Source of the DNA: DASQFD01 sp035633255 | Lineage (GTDB): Bacteria > Actinomycetota > Actinomycetes > Actinomycetales > Dermatophilaceae | NCBI GenBank assembly: GCA_035633255.1 | Contig: DASQFD010000038.1 | Coordinates: forward strand, 1-16,667 | Reading direction: 5' to 3' | DNA length: 16,667 bases | Shown: piece after piece, positions 1 to 5,973 of the stretch | Layout: each line of letters opens with the position of its first letter | Numbering within the stretch: the first letter of the stretch is position 1 | Position numbers and translations under genes: made by a program | Notes under the pieces: generated by a model | The model's database searches: none | The model's input: only the letters and a program-made list of their open reading frames with translations | Told to the model about the DNA's origin: nothing

Positions 1-135
1 CACCGCTGGGCATTCTTGAACCGCCCACGGCAGGAACCATGGAGAGCCCGGTGCGGTGAGAGCCGCACGCCGGGTTCGGTGAGCGGCCTGGGGAAACGGA
101 CCGGGAGCAATCCCGACACCGCGCCCCAGGCCGAC
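1..135 (+). mobile_element. 3' end of a group II intron (domains V and VI), truncated by window edge
   Basis: Positions 44-77 form a 34-nt group II intron domain V. It starts GAGCCCGG with the AGC triad, has a GAGA tetraloop (GNRA type) closing a GCGG/CCGC stem, and ends CCGGGTTC. Domain V is the catalytic core of these self-splicing retroelements. Downstream, GGCCTGGGG (85-93) pairs with CCCCAGGCC (124-132) around an inner hairpin CGGGA-GCAA-TCCCG; I read this as domain VI, with the intron probably ending near 135 (GAC). Domains I-IV and the reverse transcriptase/maturase lie outside the window to the left, so I cannot say whether the element is intact. The bulged branch-point A is not obvious to me. 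Domain V is clear; the exact 3' boundary is inference. Confidence 0.8.
44..77 (+). ncRNA. Group II intron domain V
   Basis: This 34-nt hairpin has a GAGCCCGG/CCGGGTTC lower stem, a two-nt bulge on the 3' side, and an upper stem closed by GAGA. Length, AGC triad and GNRA loop all match the highly conserved domain V of bacterial group II introns. It gives the intron's orientation (plus strand, 3' end to the right). Confidence 0.82.
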
Positions 136-245
136 TCCACCCAGTGACGCTGCCAACGCACGTCCTCTTCTGCCGCCGCAGGCGCAGGACGCGCCGACAC
201 CCCATAAGAGCAAGTCAAAGGGCATACGTGCAAGTCAGCGAGGAG

Positions 246-318
246 AGCTGGCGAGGGGACTCGAACCCCTAACCACCTGTTTACAAGACAGGTGCGCTAC
301 CGATTGCGCCACGCCAGC
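246..318 (-). tRNA. tRNA-Thr (anticodon TGT)
   Basis: On the minus strand the 7-bp acceptor stem GCTGGCG/CGCCAGC, D-stem GCGC/GCGC, anticodon stem CCTGT/ACAGG with loop CTTGTAA, and T-arm AGGGG-TTCGAGT-CCCCT form a complete cloverleaf. The anticodon TGT reads ACA and other ACN threonine codons. Position 246 is the discriminator base, and CCA is not encoded (the next three bases read CTC). The tRNA 3' end faces the group II intron, so any element integrated at this tRNA gene would lie on that side. Confidence 0.96.
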
Positions 319-357
319 GGGCGACCGGCCTCCGCTCGCCGGCTCGGACGAGCGAGC

Positions 358-363
358 ACTCTA
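358..363 (-). promoter_or_regulatory. Candidate -10 hexamer of the tRNA-Thr promoter
   Basis: TAGAGT on the minus strand lies about 40 nt before the tRNA 5' end, a usual spacing for a tRNA promoter. No good -35 box is visible 17 bp upstream, so this rests on the -10 alone. Confidence 0.35.
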
Positions 364-425
364 CCGGCGGGAGACGGCATACCCCTCGCGCGGGGGGCAG
401 GCCGGTGGCGGCTCGCGAGCCGGCT

Positions 426-456
426 CGGCGCCCGGCCGGCAGTGCCCCGGGCGCCG
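426..456 (-). terminator. GC-rich hairpin terminator after rpf paralog 1
   Basis: CGGCGCCCGG (426-435) pairs perfectly with CCGGGCGCCG (447-456) across an 11-nt loop, starting 12 nt beyond the stop codon of the rpf gene. There is no T-tract, as is common for actinobacterial terminators, so termination is inferred from stem strength and position. Confidence 0.55.
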
Positions 457-468
457 CGCCGGTGGGGC

Positions 469-1167
469 TCAGCCGAGCACGCGGTTGAGGTACCCCTGCA
501 GCGCCGCCGTCGTCCTCGACCCCCACCGGCCGTCGGCCGACGCCCCGACCCTGCGCTGCAACGCCTTGGTCGTCAACGGGCCGATCTGCCCGTCGGCCCG
601 CGTCCCCACCTTCCGTTGCAGCCGCTGGACGTCCGAGCGCGACCAGGCCCCGTTGACCGACCCACCGACCCAGCGCTCCGTGGCGCGGTTGGTCGCCGGC
701 CCGCGCACCCCGTCGACGACGAGCGGCGTGCCGGTGTTGACGGCCGGCCGCGTCGTGGACCGCGAGGTCTGCACCGCCAGTCCGTTGGCCACCGTCAGCC
801 CGGCGCGCCGAGAGCACACCGGCCAGGCGCCCGGCCCCTGGACCTTCAGCACCTTCTTGGCGATCGTGATCTGCTGCGACTTCGACGCCCGGTCGGCCGT
901 CGTCGCGTAGGCCTGCCCCCCGAACGCCTTCCACGTCGTGTAGGAGAACTGCAGGCCGCCGTAGTAGCCGTTCCCCGTGCGGATCGACCAGTTCCCCCCG
1001 CTCTCGCAGCGTGCGACGCGGTCCCACACCGTCTCCGAGGCGCCGGCGGCGGTGGCCAGCCCGACGACCGCGCCGCCGCTCGTGACGGCGAGCGCGGTCA
1101 TGCCGACCAGGCTCCGGCGCAGCCGATGTCGGGGCGGGCGGGCGGGGAACTCGGGGGCGAACAGCAT
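469..1167 (-). CDS. Rpf-like secreted transglycosylase with C-terminal repeat domain (paralog 1)
   Basis: The 232-aa exported protein is a member of the Rpf/transglycosylase-like family, which cleaves peptidoglycan glycan strands and helps dormant actinobacteria resume growth. Residues 1-44 look like a signal peptide (Arg-rich start, hydrophobic core, small residues before ASE). The Rpf domain spans about 46-122: TVWDRVARCESGGNW holds catalytic Glu55, and Cys54 and Cys118 are placed for the family disulfide. Residues about 150-232 contain three short modules of the pattern DGxxGPxTxxAxQRxVG, resembling half-size peptidoglycan-binding repeats. I chose ATG at 1167 because AAGGA lies 7 nt upstream; a GTG at 1191 would add eight residues. 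It resembles the 2636-3331 product from end to end, so the two are paralogs. It has no riboswitch leader, but candidate promoters at 1287-1315 and 1237-1265. Confidence 0.9.
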   Translation of the reverse strand: MLFAPEFPARPPRHRLRRSLVGMTALAVTSGGAVVGLATAAGASETVWDRVARCESGGNWSIRTGNGYYGGLQFSYTTWKAFGGQAYATTADRASKSQQITIAKKVLKVQGPGAWPVCSRRAGLTVANGLAVQTSRSTTRPAVNTGTPLVVDGVRGPATNRATERWVGGSVNGAWSRSDVQRLQRKVGTRADGQIGPLTTKALQRRVGASADGRWGSRTTAALQGYLNRVLG

Positions 1168-1212
1168 GGGCGCGTCCTTCCGACGGTGCACGTCGGCGGA
1201 GCGCCGGCGCGT

Positions 1213-1226
1213 CCCCGTTTTCGGGG
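1213..1226 (-). promoter_or_regulatory. Small hairpin in the rpf paralog 1 leader
   Basis: CCCCG-tttt-CGGGG (GAAAAC-type loop on the minus strand) forms a 5-bp hairpin in the predicted leader, about 46 nt before the start codon. It may affect RNA stability. It does not match the c-di-AMP riboswitch found before the second rpf gene. Confidence 0.3.
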
Positions 1227-1236
1227 TCGCTCAGGC

Positions 1237-1265
1237 ACGCTAGTCACTACTGTCGCAGGAGACAA
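1237..1265 (-). promoter_or_regulatory. Alternative, nearer promoter for rpf paralog 1
   Basis: TTGTCT and TAGCGT on the minus strand are separated by exactly 17 bp. The match to the main-sigma consensus is weaker than for the site at 1287-1315, so this is an alternative or second start. Confidence 0.35.
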
Positions 1266-1286
1266 CACCTGCCACAGAACTACACC

Positions 1287-1315
1287 ACTGTAACTCCAGT
1301 CCCAGCCCCGGTCAA
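1287..1315 (-). promoter_or_regulatory. Sigma-A-type promoter for rpf paralog 1
   Basis: On the minus strand TTGACC (1310-1315) and TACAGT (1287-1292) are separated by exactly 17 bp, close to the TTGACA/TATAAT consensus and lying in an unusually AT-rich stretch for this window. It would give a leader of roughly 110 nt. Confidence 0.6.
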
Positions 1316-1434
1316 CCACCGCGGTATGCCGGCGTGTCCACCCTCGCTGCCCCCGCTGCCGCCGGCGCGGCCGGGCGCGGCGCGCCGCACCGCCGCCAGT
1401 GCAGTCCCGCAGCGCAGTCCGGTACCGCGGTCCT

Positions 1435-2532
1435 TCACAGCCGCCCGTCGCGGAACCGCTCGAACACCTGCCGCGACGCCGCGTCGAGCAGGACGATCGA
1501 CTGCCCGTCGGCGCTGCGCCCGAACCCGCCCTTGGCCACCGCATGCCCCACCTTCCGCGGGTCCAGCCGGTAGAACGCCGAGGCGAAGGTCAGCGCCTCA
1601 GCCGCGCCGAGGTCGCTCTCGGAGTGCTCCGACACGGCGGCGAGCGCGGTCGGGGTCCACCCGACGCCCTTCAGCCGGGCCGCCACCCCGGCCGCGAGGA
1701 TGAGGTCGCCCTGGTGCCAGGAACGCCCGAAGTCGCCGTCGGGCATCGTCTTGCGCTCCCGCGCGTAGGCCAGGGCCTGGGTCCCGCTCAGCCGCTGCGG
1801 CCCGGCCGGTAGGTCCACTCCGGAACCCTTGCCCTTGATCGCCTTCGGCAGCACGACGGGTATCCCGCCGAGCTCGTCGACGATGGCGACGAACCCGCCG
1901 AACCCGGTCACGACGTACCCGCTGATCGGCAGCCCGCTCAACCGCTCGACGGCCTCCGCCTGCGCCGCCCCTCCACCGCGGCTGAACGCGGCGTTGATCT
2001 TCGCCTTGCCCCCTCCCGGCATGCTGGCCCACAGGTCGCGGGCGATGCCCACCACCCCGCCGCCGCCCGCGCCGTCGATGCCGACCACCTGCAGCGTGTC
2101 GGCACGGCTCCCCGCGAGCGGCTTGCCCTTGCGGGCGTCCGAGCCGATGACCAGCACGAACCGCGGCACCGTGCCGAGCTGCGGCGCCGGCCGCTTCAGC
2201 GAGGGCCACCAGCCGCCCACCGTCTCCCAGCCCCCGGCGGCGCGCACCAGCAGCGTCGCGTCGGGGCCGGCCGTCGCGACGGCCACCGCAGTGCCCTCCC
2301 ACGTGCCCGTGGTGGCCGTGGCCCGCACCCCGGACCGGCCGGCATACACCTCGCGCACCGCGGCAGCCAGCGCCTCGTCCCCGCCGGTCACCGTCACCGC
2401 CGATGACGCCTGGGCGCCGGCTCCCGGCTGGGTCGAGGAGGTCGCCGGCGGACGTGGCCCGTCGTCGGTGCACGCGGCCAGGAGCGGGAGTCCCAGCGCA
2501 CCAGCGAGAAGCGCACGGCGTGAGGTCGCCAC
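1435..2532 (-). CDS. LytR-CpsA-Psr (LCP) family lipoprotein
   Basis: The 365-aa protein belongs to the LCP family, which attaches wall glycopolymers to peptidoglycan outside the membrane. The N-terminus SRRALLAG...LPLLAAC looks like a Tat-type lipoprotein signal with lipobox cysteine 21, followed by a disordered Ser/Thr/Pro linker. The LCP domain runs from about 125 to 290: VLVIGSDAR, SRADT, GIARD, KINAAF and the late block ALAYARERKTMPDGDFGR are recognisable. Many LCP proteins carry an N-terminal TM helix instead, so lipid anchoring is notable. It lies between two rpf paralogs on the same strand, implying a joint wall role. A hairpin (2564-2599) separates it from the upstream rpf. The GTG start at 2532 has no clear Shine-Dalgarno but lies 6 nt after TACGGT, suggesting a leaderless message. 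Confidence 0.88.
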   Translation of the reverse strand: MATSRRALLAGALGLPLLAACTDDGPRPPATSSTQPGAGAQASSAVTVTGGDEALAAAVREVYAGRSGVRATATTGTWEGTAVAVATAGPDATLLVRAAGGWETVGGWWPSLKRPAPQLGTVPRFVLVIGSDARKGKPLAGSRADTLQVVGIDGAGGGGVVGIARDLWASMPGGGKAKINAAFSRGGGAAQAEAVERLSGLPISGYVVTGFGGFVAIVDELGGIPVVLPKAIKGKGSGVDLPAGPQRLSGTQALAYARERKTMPDGDFGRSWHQGDLILAAGVAARLKGVGWTPTALAAVSEHSESDLGAAEALTFASAFYRLDPRKVGHAVAKGGFGRSADGQSIVLLDAASRQVFERFRDGRL

Positions 2533-2538
2533 GAGCCC

Positions 2539-2544
2539 ACCGTA
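2539..2544 (-). promoter_or_regulatory. Leaderless -10 hexamer for the LCP gene
   Basis: TACGGT on the minus strand lies 6 nt before the GTG start, so transcription would begin at or next to the start codon. It overlaps a GGCATAC heptamer, reading GGCATACGGT. No convincing -35 is visible. Confidence 0.45.
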
Positions 2545-2563
2545 TGCCGTCCGGTGCCGCGCC

Positions 2564-2599
2564 GGCCGGGCCCGGGCGGTTCCATCGCCGGGCCCGGCC
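2564..2599 (-). terminator. Hairpin terminator between rpf paralog 2 and the LCP gene
   Basis: GGCCGGGCCCGG (2564-2575) and CCGGGCCCGGCC (2588-2599) form a perfect 12-bp stem with a 12-nt loop, beginning about 36 nt after the rpf paralog 2 stop codon. It lacks a T-tract. It suggests that rpf paralog 2 and the LCP gene are separate transcripts. Confidence 0.55.
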
Positions 2600-2635
2600 C
2601 CGGCGCTGGCCCTGGTGGAGCCGCCCGGCGGCTTC

Positions 2636-3331
2636 TCAGAGCCGGTTGAGGTGCTGCTGCAGTGCGCGGGTGGTCTGGCGGCTCCACGTGCCCGTGACCT
2701 TGGTGCCGACCCGCTTCTGGAGCTTGGCGACGTCGTCGCGGCCGAACCGCCCGTTCACCGAGCCGCCCACCTTCTTCTCCAGGGCGCGGAAGTCGCTGGT
2801 GCTGAGCCGCCCGTCCACCGAGCCACCGACCCAGCGCTCAATGGCGCGGTTGGTCTTCGGGCCGCGGATGCCGTCGACGACGAGCTTGCCCTGCTTGGAC
2901 GTGCGTGACCCGGAGCGCGAGGCCTCCGCCGCGCCGGCGCCGGCCGCCCCACCGTTGGCGCGGGTCAGGCCCGCCCGGCGGCTGCAGGTCGGCCACGCGC
3001 CCGGACCCTGGCTCCGCAGCACCTTCTTGGCAATGGTGATCTGCTCGGCCTTGCTCGCCCTGTTGGCGGTGCTGGCGTAGCGCGCCCCGCCGTACGCACG
3101 CCAGGTGCCGTAGGAGAACTGCAGTCCGCCGTAGTAGCCGTTGCCGGTGTTGATGTTCCACCGGCCCCCGCTCTCGCACTGGGCGACGCGGTCCCAGACG
3201 GTGGACGCGCTCGCCGGTGCGGCGGTGACCAGCGCGCCACCGACGGTGGCGGCACCGGCGACGGCGACGCCCGCGGCCCGGAGGGCAAGGGCGTTGGCCT
3301 TCGGCGCAGCGTGCTTCGGGCTGTAGAACAT
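2636..3331 (-). CDS. Rpf-like secreted transglycosylase, riboswitch-controlled (paralog 2)
   Basis: This 231-aa secreted protein has the same layout as the 469-1167 product. Residues 1-43 form a signal peptide ending ASAS, and the Rpf domain at about 44-118 contains CESGGRW with catalytic Glu53, plus Cys52 and Cys116. A short Ala/Gly/Ser linker is followed by three DGxxGP-type wall-binding-like repeats (about 148-231). It is expected to cleave peptidoglycan during growth resumption or cell separation. ATG at 3331 is preferred because AAGGA lies 10 nt upstream; the reading frame stays open much further 5' but only through the riboswitch leader. The c-di-AMP riboswitch makes it the regulated member of the pair, matching the riboswitch-controlled rpfA of Streptomyces. 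Confidence 0.92.
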   Translation of the reverse strand: MFYSPKHAAPKANALALRAAGVAVAGAATVGGALVTAAPASASTVWDRVAQCESGGRWNINTGNGYYGGLQFSYGTWRAYGGARYASTANRASKAEQITIAKKVLRSQGPGAWPTCSRRAGLTRANGGAAGAGAAEASRSGSRTSKQGKLVVDGIRGPKTNRAIERWVGGSVDGRLSTSDFRALEKKVGGSVNGRFGRDDVAKLQKRVGTKVTGTWSRQTTRALQQHLNRL

Positions 3332-3341
3332 GAAGGGGTGG

Positions 3342-3346
3342 TCCTT
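3342..3346 (-). promoter_or_regulatory. Ribosome-binding site that sets the rpf paralog 2 start
   Basis: AAGGA on the minus strand lies 10 nt before ATG 3331 and immediately after the riboswitch. It fixes the start codon inside a much longer open frame. Confidence 0.7.
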
Positions 3347-3351
3347 CCTGA

Positions 3352-3535
3352 CCGGCGCCTCTGAGGTGAGCTGTCGGGTTCGGGCTGTCAGGTGCCCGGC
3401 CGGCGGTGCCGGCTTCACCCCGAGACGGCCGGCACCGTGGTGCCGCCCGTCGATGGTGGTTCCCCCAGCCTCGCCCAGGCCCGGATGGCTCCGGCGATGA
3501 CGTCCGCGTGGGCGAGGTTCGGCGCTGCGGACGTG
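3352..3535 (-). promoter_or_regulatory. ydaO/yuaA-type c-di-AMP riboswitch upstream of rpf
   Basis: The leader carries, in order on the minus strand, GCCGAACC (3516-3523), GGGGGAACCA (3457-3466), GGGGTGAA (3414-3421) and CCCGAACCCGACAGCTCACC near 3365-3384. These are the conserved blocks of the ydaO c-di-AMP riboswitch as found in actinobacteria. Stems are visible: CCTCGCCC pairs with GGGCGAGG, and GGCACC with GGTGCC inside GACGG/CCGTC. In Streptomyces this class lowers rpfA expression when c-di-AMP is high. No separate intrinsic terminator is obvious before the ribosome-binding site, so the switching mechanism is open. Ends are approximate. Confidence 0.88.
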
Positions 3536-3605
3536 CCTGATGAATGGGATCTGCGGTGTGCAGTTGTGCGGCCGGACCCGCCAGAGGTGGTGCCGGTCGG
3601 GTGCC

Positions 3606-3635
3606 ACCGTAAGGCAGGTCCGGCCAAGATCACAA
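3606..3635 (-). promoter_or_regulatory. Promoter of the riboswitch-rpf transcript
   Basis: TTGTGA (3630-3635) and TACGGT (3606-3611) on the minus strand are 18 bp apart, about 70 nt before the first riboswitch block. The -35 region overlaps a repeat described at 3628-3645. Confidence 0.5.
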
Positions 3636-3645
3636 CATGATCACG
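3628..3645 (-). promoter_or_regulatory. GTGATC repeat overlapping the rpf promoter -35, possible regulator site
   Basis: The minus strand reads GTGATCATGTTGTGATC: GTGATC twice, 11 bp apart, and also the dyad GATCA-N5-TGATC. GTGA half-sites are typical of CRP-family regulators, and Crp regulates rpfA in Mycobacterium tuberculosis. The half-sites are not in the usual TGTGA-N6-TCACA arrangement, so regulator identity is only a suggestion. Confidence 0.3.
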
Positions 3646-3678
3646 GACCGATGTGGACGACCGGCACCGAGGGAGCGC

Positions 3679-5352
3679 TCAGGGCACCGAGGGAAAGCCC
3701 CAGCTGCTCGGGGGCTGACCGAGCGGCCACCAGGTCGGCGCCCCCCGGGCCACGCCCCAGGCCGCCACGGCGGCCGCGCCGGCGAGCAGCAGACCGACGG
3801 CCACCCGGGTGAGGGCCGGCGAGGGGGTGGCGCCGCGGACCAGGCTGCGCGTCCCACGCCGCAGGCTGGCTCCCCCAGGGCCCCACCAGGCCATCAGCGT
3901 TCCCAGCAGCGCCCCGACCGCCAGCGGCAGCGGCGCGTCGGGCCGGGTCTCGCCGCCGACGACGAGGACGAGCGCGAGCGCGCTCGCGAAGACCGCGGAG
4001 ACCGCGACGAGCGCCGGCATCAGGGCGGCGAACAGGGCGCCGACCGCCCCCACCACCAGGTGCCACGGAGAGGCGGCGACCGCCACCGCGACGTCGCTCG
4101 AGCGAGCGCCCTTCTCGTAGCGGCGGCGGACCCGGGAGGTCACCGAGCGGTCGACCGCGCGGGCGATCACCATGCCGACCAGGACGGCGAGCGCGGTCAC
4201 CGCCGGGAACGCCGACCCGCCCGCGACGACGAGCGCCAGGAGGGCGGCGAGGGTGCCGGTGCGGGTGGCGCGGCCGATCCGCGGGTCGCCGGCGGCCCCG
4301 TCCCACGGCACCCGCGCCGCTGGCGCCGGCGGCAGCGCGAGCCCGGCGGCCACCTGCTGCTGCGGCAGCGCGGGCCCGCCGGCCACCTGGTGCTGCGGCA
4401 GCGCGGGCCCGGCGGCCACCTGCTGCTGCGGCGCCGGTGCCACGCGCTGCGCCAGGGTGGGGGCGACGGCGAGCGAGGCCGTCGGGGGTGGCGCGCGGCG
4501 GAGGTCGATGACGTCGGTGGCGACGCCACCGCGGGAGTACCGCTCGAGCGCCGCGACGACCTCGCGCTCGTGGGGCCGCTCCCCCGGTCGGGGCGACAGC
4601 GCGGCATACAGCAGGGGTGCGATGCGGGGGTCCACGCCGCTGAGGTCCGGCTCCCCGCGTGCCACCCGGCCGAGGACGGCGTCCATCGGGCCCCGGCCGA
4701 ACGGCGGGTGACCGGACGCGGCATACGCCAGGGTCGCCGCCCAGCCCCACCAGTCGGTGGCGCGGGAGACCGGCGCCCCCTCCACGACCTCCGGGGCGAG
4801 GTAGCCGGGCGTGCCCATGACCAGCCCGGTCAGGGTGAGCCGGATGTCGTCGGTGACGTGGGCGATCCCGAAGTCGATGAGCACCGGGTCGTCGTCGACG
4901 AGGAGCACGTTGCCCGGCTTGAGGTCGCGGTGCACGATGTCCGCGGCGTGGATGACGTCGATGGCCTCGGCCAGCCCGGCGCCGAGCCGGTGCAGCCGGC
5001 CCGCGTCCATCGGCCCGTTCCGCCCGACCACGTCGTCGAGAGCCGGACCGGGCACGTAGCGGGTCACGATGAACGGACGCTCGCCGTCGATGTCGGCGTC
5101 GATGACCGGGGCGACCCGCGGGCTGCGGATCCGGCTCAGGGTGTCCACCTCGCGCGCCAGCCGCGCGCGGGCGGCCGGGTCGTGGGCGATGTGCGGCCGC
5201 AGCACCTTCAGGGCGACCGCGCGTCCCTGCCGGTCCAGCGCGAGGTGCACGACCCCCATCCCGCCCTCGCCGAGCCGCTGCACGAGCCGGTAGCTGCCGA
5301 GCACGGTGTGCTCGGCCAGCGCCTCCTGCTCGGCGTCGTCGACGGTCGTCAT
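3679..5352 (-). CDS. Membrane Ser/Thr protein kinase (Hanks type, no PASTA domains)
   Basis: The 557-aa protein has an N-terminal kinase domain (about 18-270) with all main motifs: GEGGMG loop (28-33), Lys49 in ALKV, HRDLKPGN (141-148), DFG (160-162) and APE (186-188). Residues about 300-350 form a Pro/Gln/Ala linker with three copies of an 11-residue repeat (33-bp DNA repeat 4331-4429). The remainder has about six hydrophobic stretches likely to be membrane helices, and no PASTA or other outside sensor. It should phosphorylate cytosolic proteins; targets are unknown. It lies upstream of the rpf leader on the same strand. No Shine-Dalgarno precedes ATG 5352, but TACCGT lies 7 nt upstream, consistent with leaderless expression. 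Confidence 0.9.
   Translation of the reverse strand: MTTVDDAEQEALAEHTVLGSYRLVQRLGEGGMGVVHLALDRQGRAVALKVLRPHIAHDPAARARLAREVDTLSRIRSPRVAPVIDADIDGERPFIVTRYVPGPALDDVVGRNGPMDAGRLHRLGAGLAEAIDVIHAADIVHRDLKPGNVLLVDDDPVLIDFGIAHVTDDIRLTLTGLVMGTPGYLAPEVVEGAPVSRATDWWGWAATLAYAASGHPPFGRGPMDAVLGRVARGEPDLSGVDPRIAPLLYAALSPRPGERPHEREVVAALERYSRGGVATDVIDLRRAPPPTASLAVAPTLAQRVAPAPQQQVAAGPALPQHQVAGGPALPQQQVAAGLALPPAPAARVPWDGAAGDPRIGRATRTGTLAALLALVVAGGSAFPAVTALAVLVGMVIARAVDRSVTSRVRRRYEKGARSSDVAVAVAASPWHLVVGAVGALFAALMPALVAVSAVFASALALVLVVGGETRPDAPLPLAVGALLGTLMAWWGPGGASLRRGTRSLVRGATPSPALTRVAVGLLLAGAAAVAAWGVARGAPTWWPLGQPPSSWGFPSVP
4331..4429 (-). repeat. 33-bp tandem repeat, three copies, within the kinase linker
   Basis: Copies at 4331-4363, 4364-4396 and 4397-4429 are nearly identical and in frame, encoding PALPQxQVAxG units between kinase and membrane domains. 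Copy number could vary between strains and change linker length without breaking the frame. Confidence 0.9.
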
Positions 5353-5359
5353 GGGGACA

Positions 5360-5365
5360 ACGGTA
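5360..5365 (-). promoter_or_regulatory. Leaderless -10 hexamer for the kinase gene
   Basis: TACCGT on the minus strand is 7 nt before ATG 5352 and no Shine-Dalgarno is present. It overlaps a GGCATAC heptamer (GGCATACCGT). A -35 is not evident. Confidence 0.5.
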
Positions 5366-5408
5366 TGCCGTGCGGCGCCCGGAGCCCGGCCGCGGCGGCC
5401 CCGGCGCG

Positions 5409-5837
5409 TCAGGTCTGGATGTAGTGGCGGAGCTGGTCGCGCTCGGCCTGGAGGTCGTCGATGCGGTTCTTGACCACGTCACCGATGCTGACGATGGCGA
5501 GCAGCCGACCCTCGGCCACCACCGGGATGTGGCGCACCCGCTGCTCGGTCATGACCGACTCGAGCTCGGCCAGCTCGGTCTCCGGCACGCAGGTGTGCAC
5601 CTCGCTGGTCATGATCGACGAGACGAGGGCGGTCAGCATGGCGGCGCCGTCGCTCTGCAGGTGCCGGACGATGTCGCGCTCGCTGACGATGCCGTGGACC
5701 TGCGCGCCGTCCCTGCTGACGACGACGGCACCGATGCGGTGCTCGGCGAGGAGGTCGAGCAGCTCGGTCACCGGGGCCTCCGGCGACACCGTGACCACGT
5801 GACTGCCCTTGCGTCGCACGACGTCGGAGATGCGCAT
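5409..5837 (-). CDS. Protein with paired CBS domains
   Basis: The 142-aa cytosolic protein consists of two CBS motifs (about 1-58 and 72-128) and a short C-terminal helix likely to form a coiled coil (about 120-142). Segments GIVSERDIVRHL and LAIVSIGDVVKNRI are typical CBS ends. CBS pairs bind adenosine nucleotides and usually control an enzyme or transporter, but here the module stands alone and its partner is unknown. The open frame extends to 5978, but I choose ATG 5837 because CBS homology starts there (MRISDVV) and TACCGT lies 7 nt upstream, fitting a leaderless start. It is followed 56 bp later by the kinase gene on the same strand. Confidence 0.88.
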   Translation of the reverse strand: MRISDVVRRKGSHVVTVSPEAPVTELLDLLAEHRIGAVVVSRDGAQVHGIVSERDIVRHLQSDGAAMLTALVSSIMTSEVHTCVPETELAELESVMTEQRVRHIPVVAEGRLLAIVSIGDVVKNRIDDLQAERDQLRHYIQT

Positions 5838-5844
5838 GCGACGA

Positions 5845-5850
5845 ACGGTA
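5845..5850 (-). promoter_or_regulatory. Leaderless -10 hexamer for the CBS gene
   Basis: TACCGT on the minus strand lies 7 nt before ATG 5837, the same hexamer and spacing as before the kinase gene. No Shine-Dalgarno and no clear -35 are visible. Confidence 0.5.
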
Positions 5851-5973
5851 GCGACGGGCCGCCACTCGCGCCAGAGCACCGGCCTCGGGCACGCCCGTCG
5901 GCAGCGCCGGGTGCGGCCCCGAAGATTGGTGCGGGGCCAGGCTGCCCCGACGCGGCCGGTGCTGGCACACTGG

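Noticed and set aside
211..238. Repeated GCAAGTCA near the tRNA as a possible attachment site
   Set aside because: Two 8-bp copies 20 bp apart, neither matching the tRNA 3' end, are too short to support an att site.
410..421. Palindrome GGCTCGCGAGCC
   Set aside because: A 12-bp palindrome of only G, C and two A/T pairs is expected by chance in such GC-rich DNA, and it is not placed near a promoter.
281..1027. Minus-strand open frame reaching into the tRNA gene
   Set aside because: It runs across the tRNA and in another frame of the rpf gene; the product is low complexity.
2636..3607. N-terminal extension of rpf paralog 2 to 323 residues
   Set aside because: The added codons are the c-di-AMP riboswitch; a Shine-Dalgarno and signal peptide place the start at 3331.
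3637..5424. Long plus-strand open frame opposite the kinase gene
   Set aside because: Its product is low-complexity Arg/Gly/Asp-rich, with no motif, while the opposite strand encodes a kinase with every catalytic motif. It is a high-GC antisense shadow.
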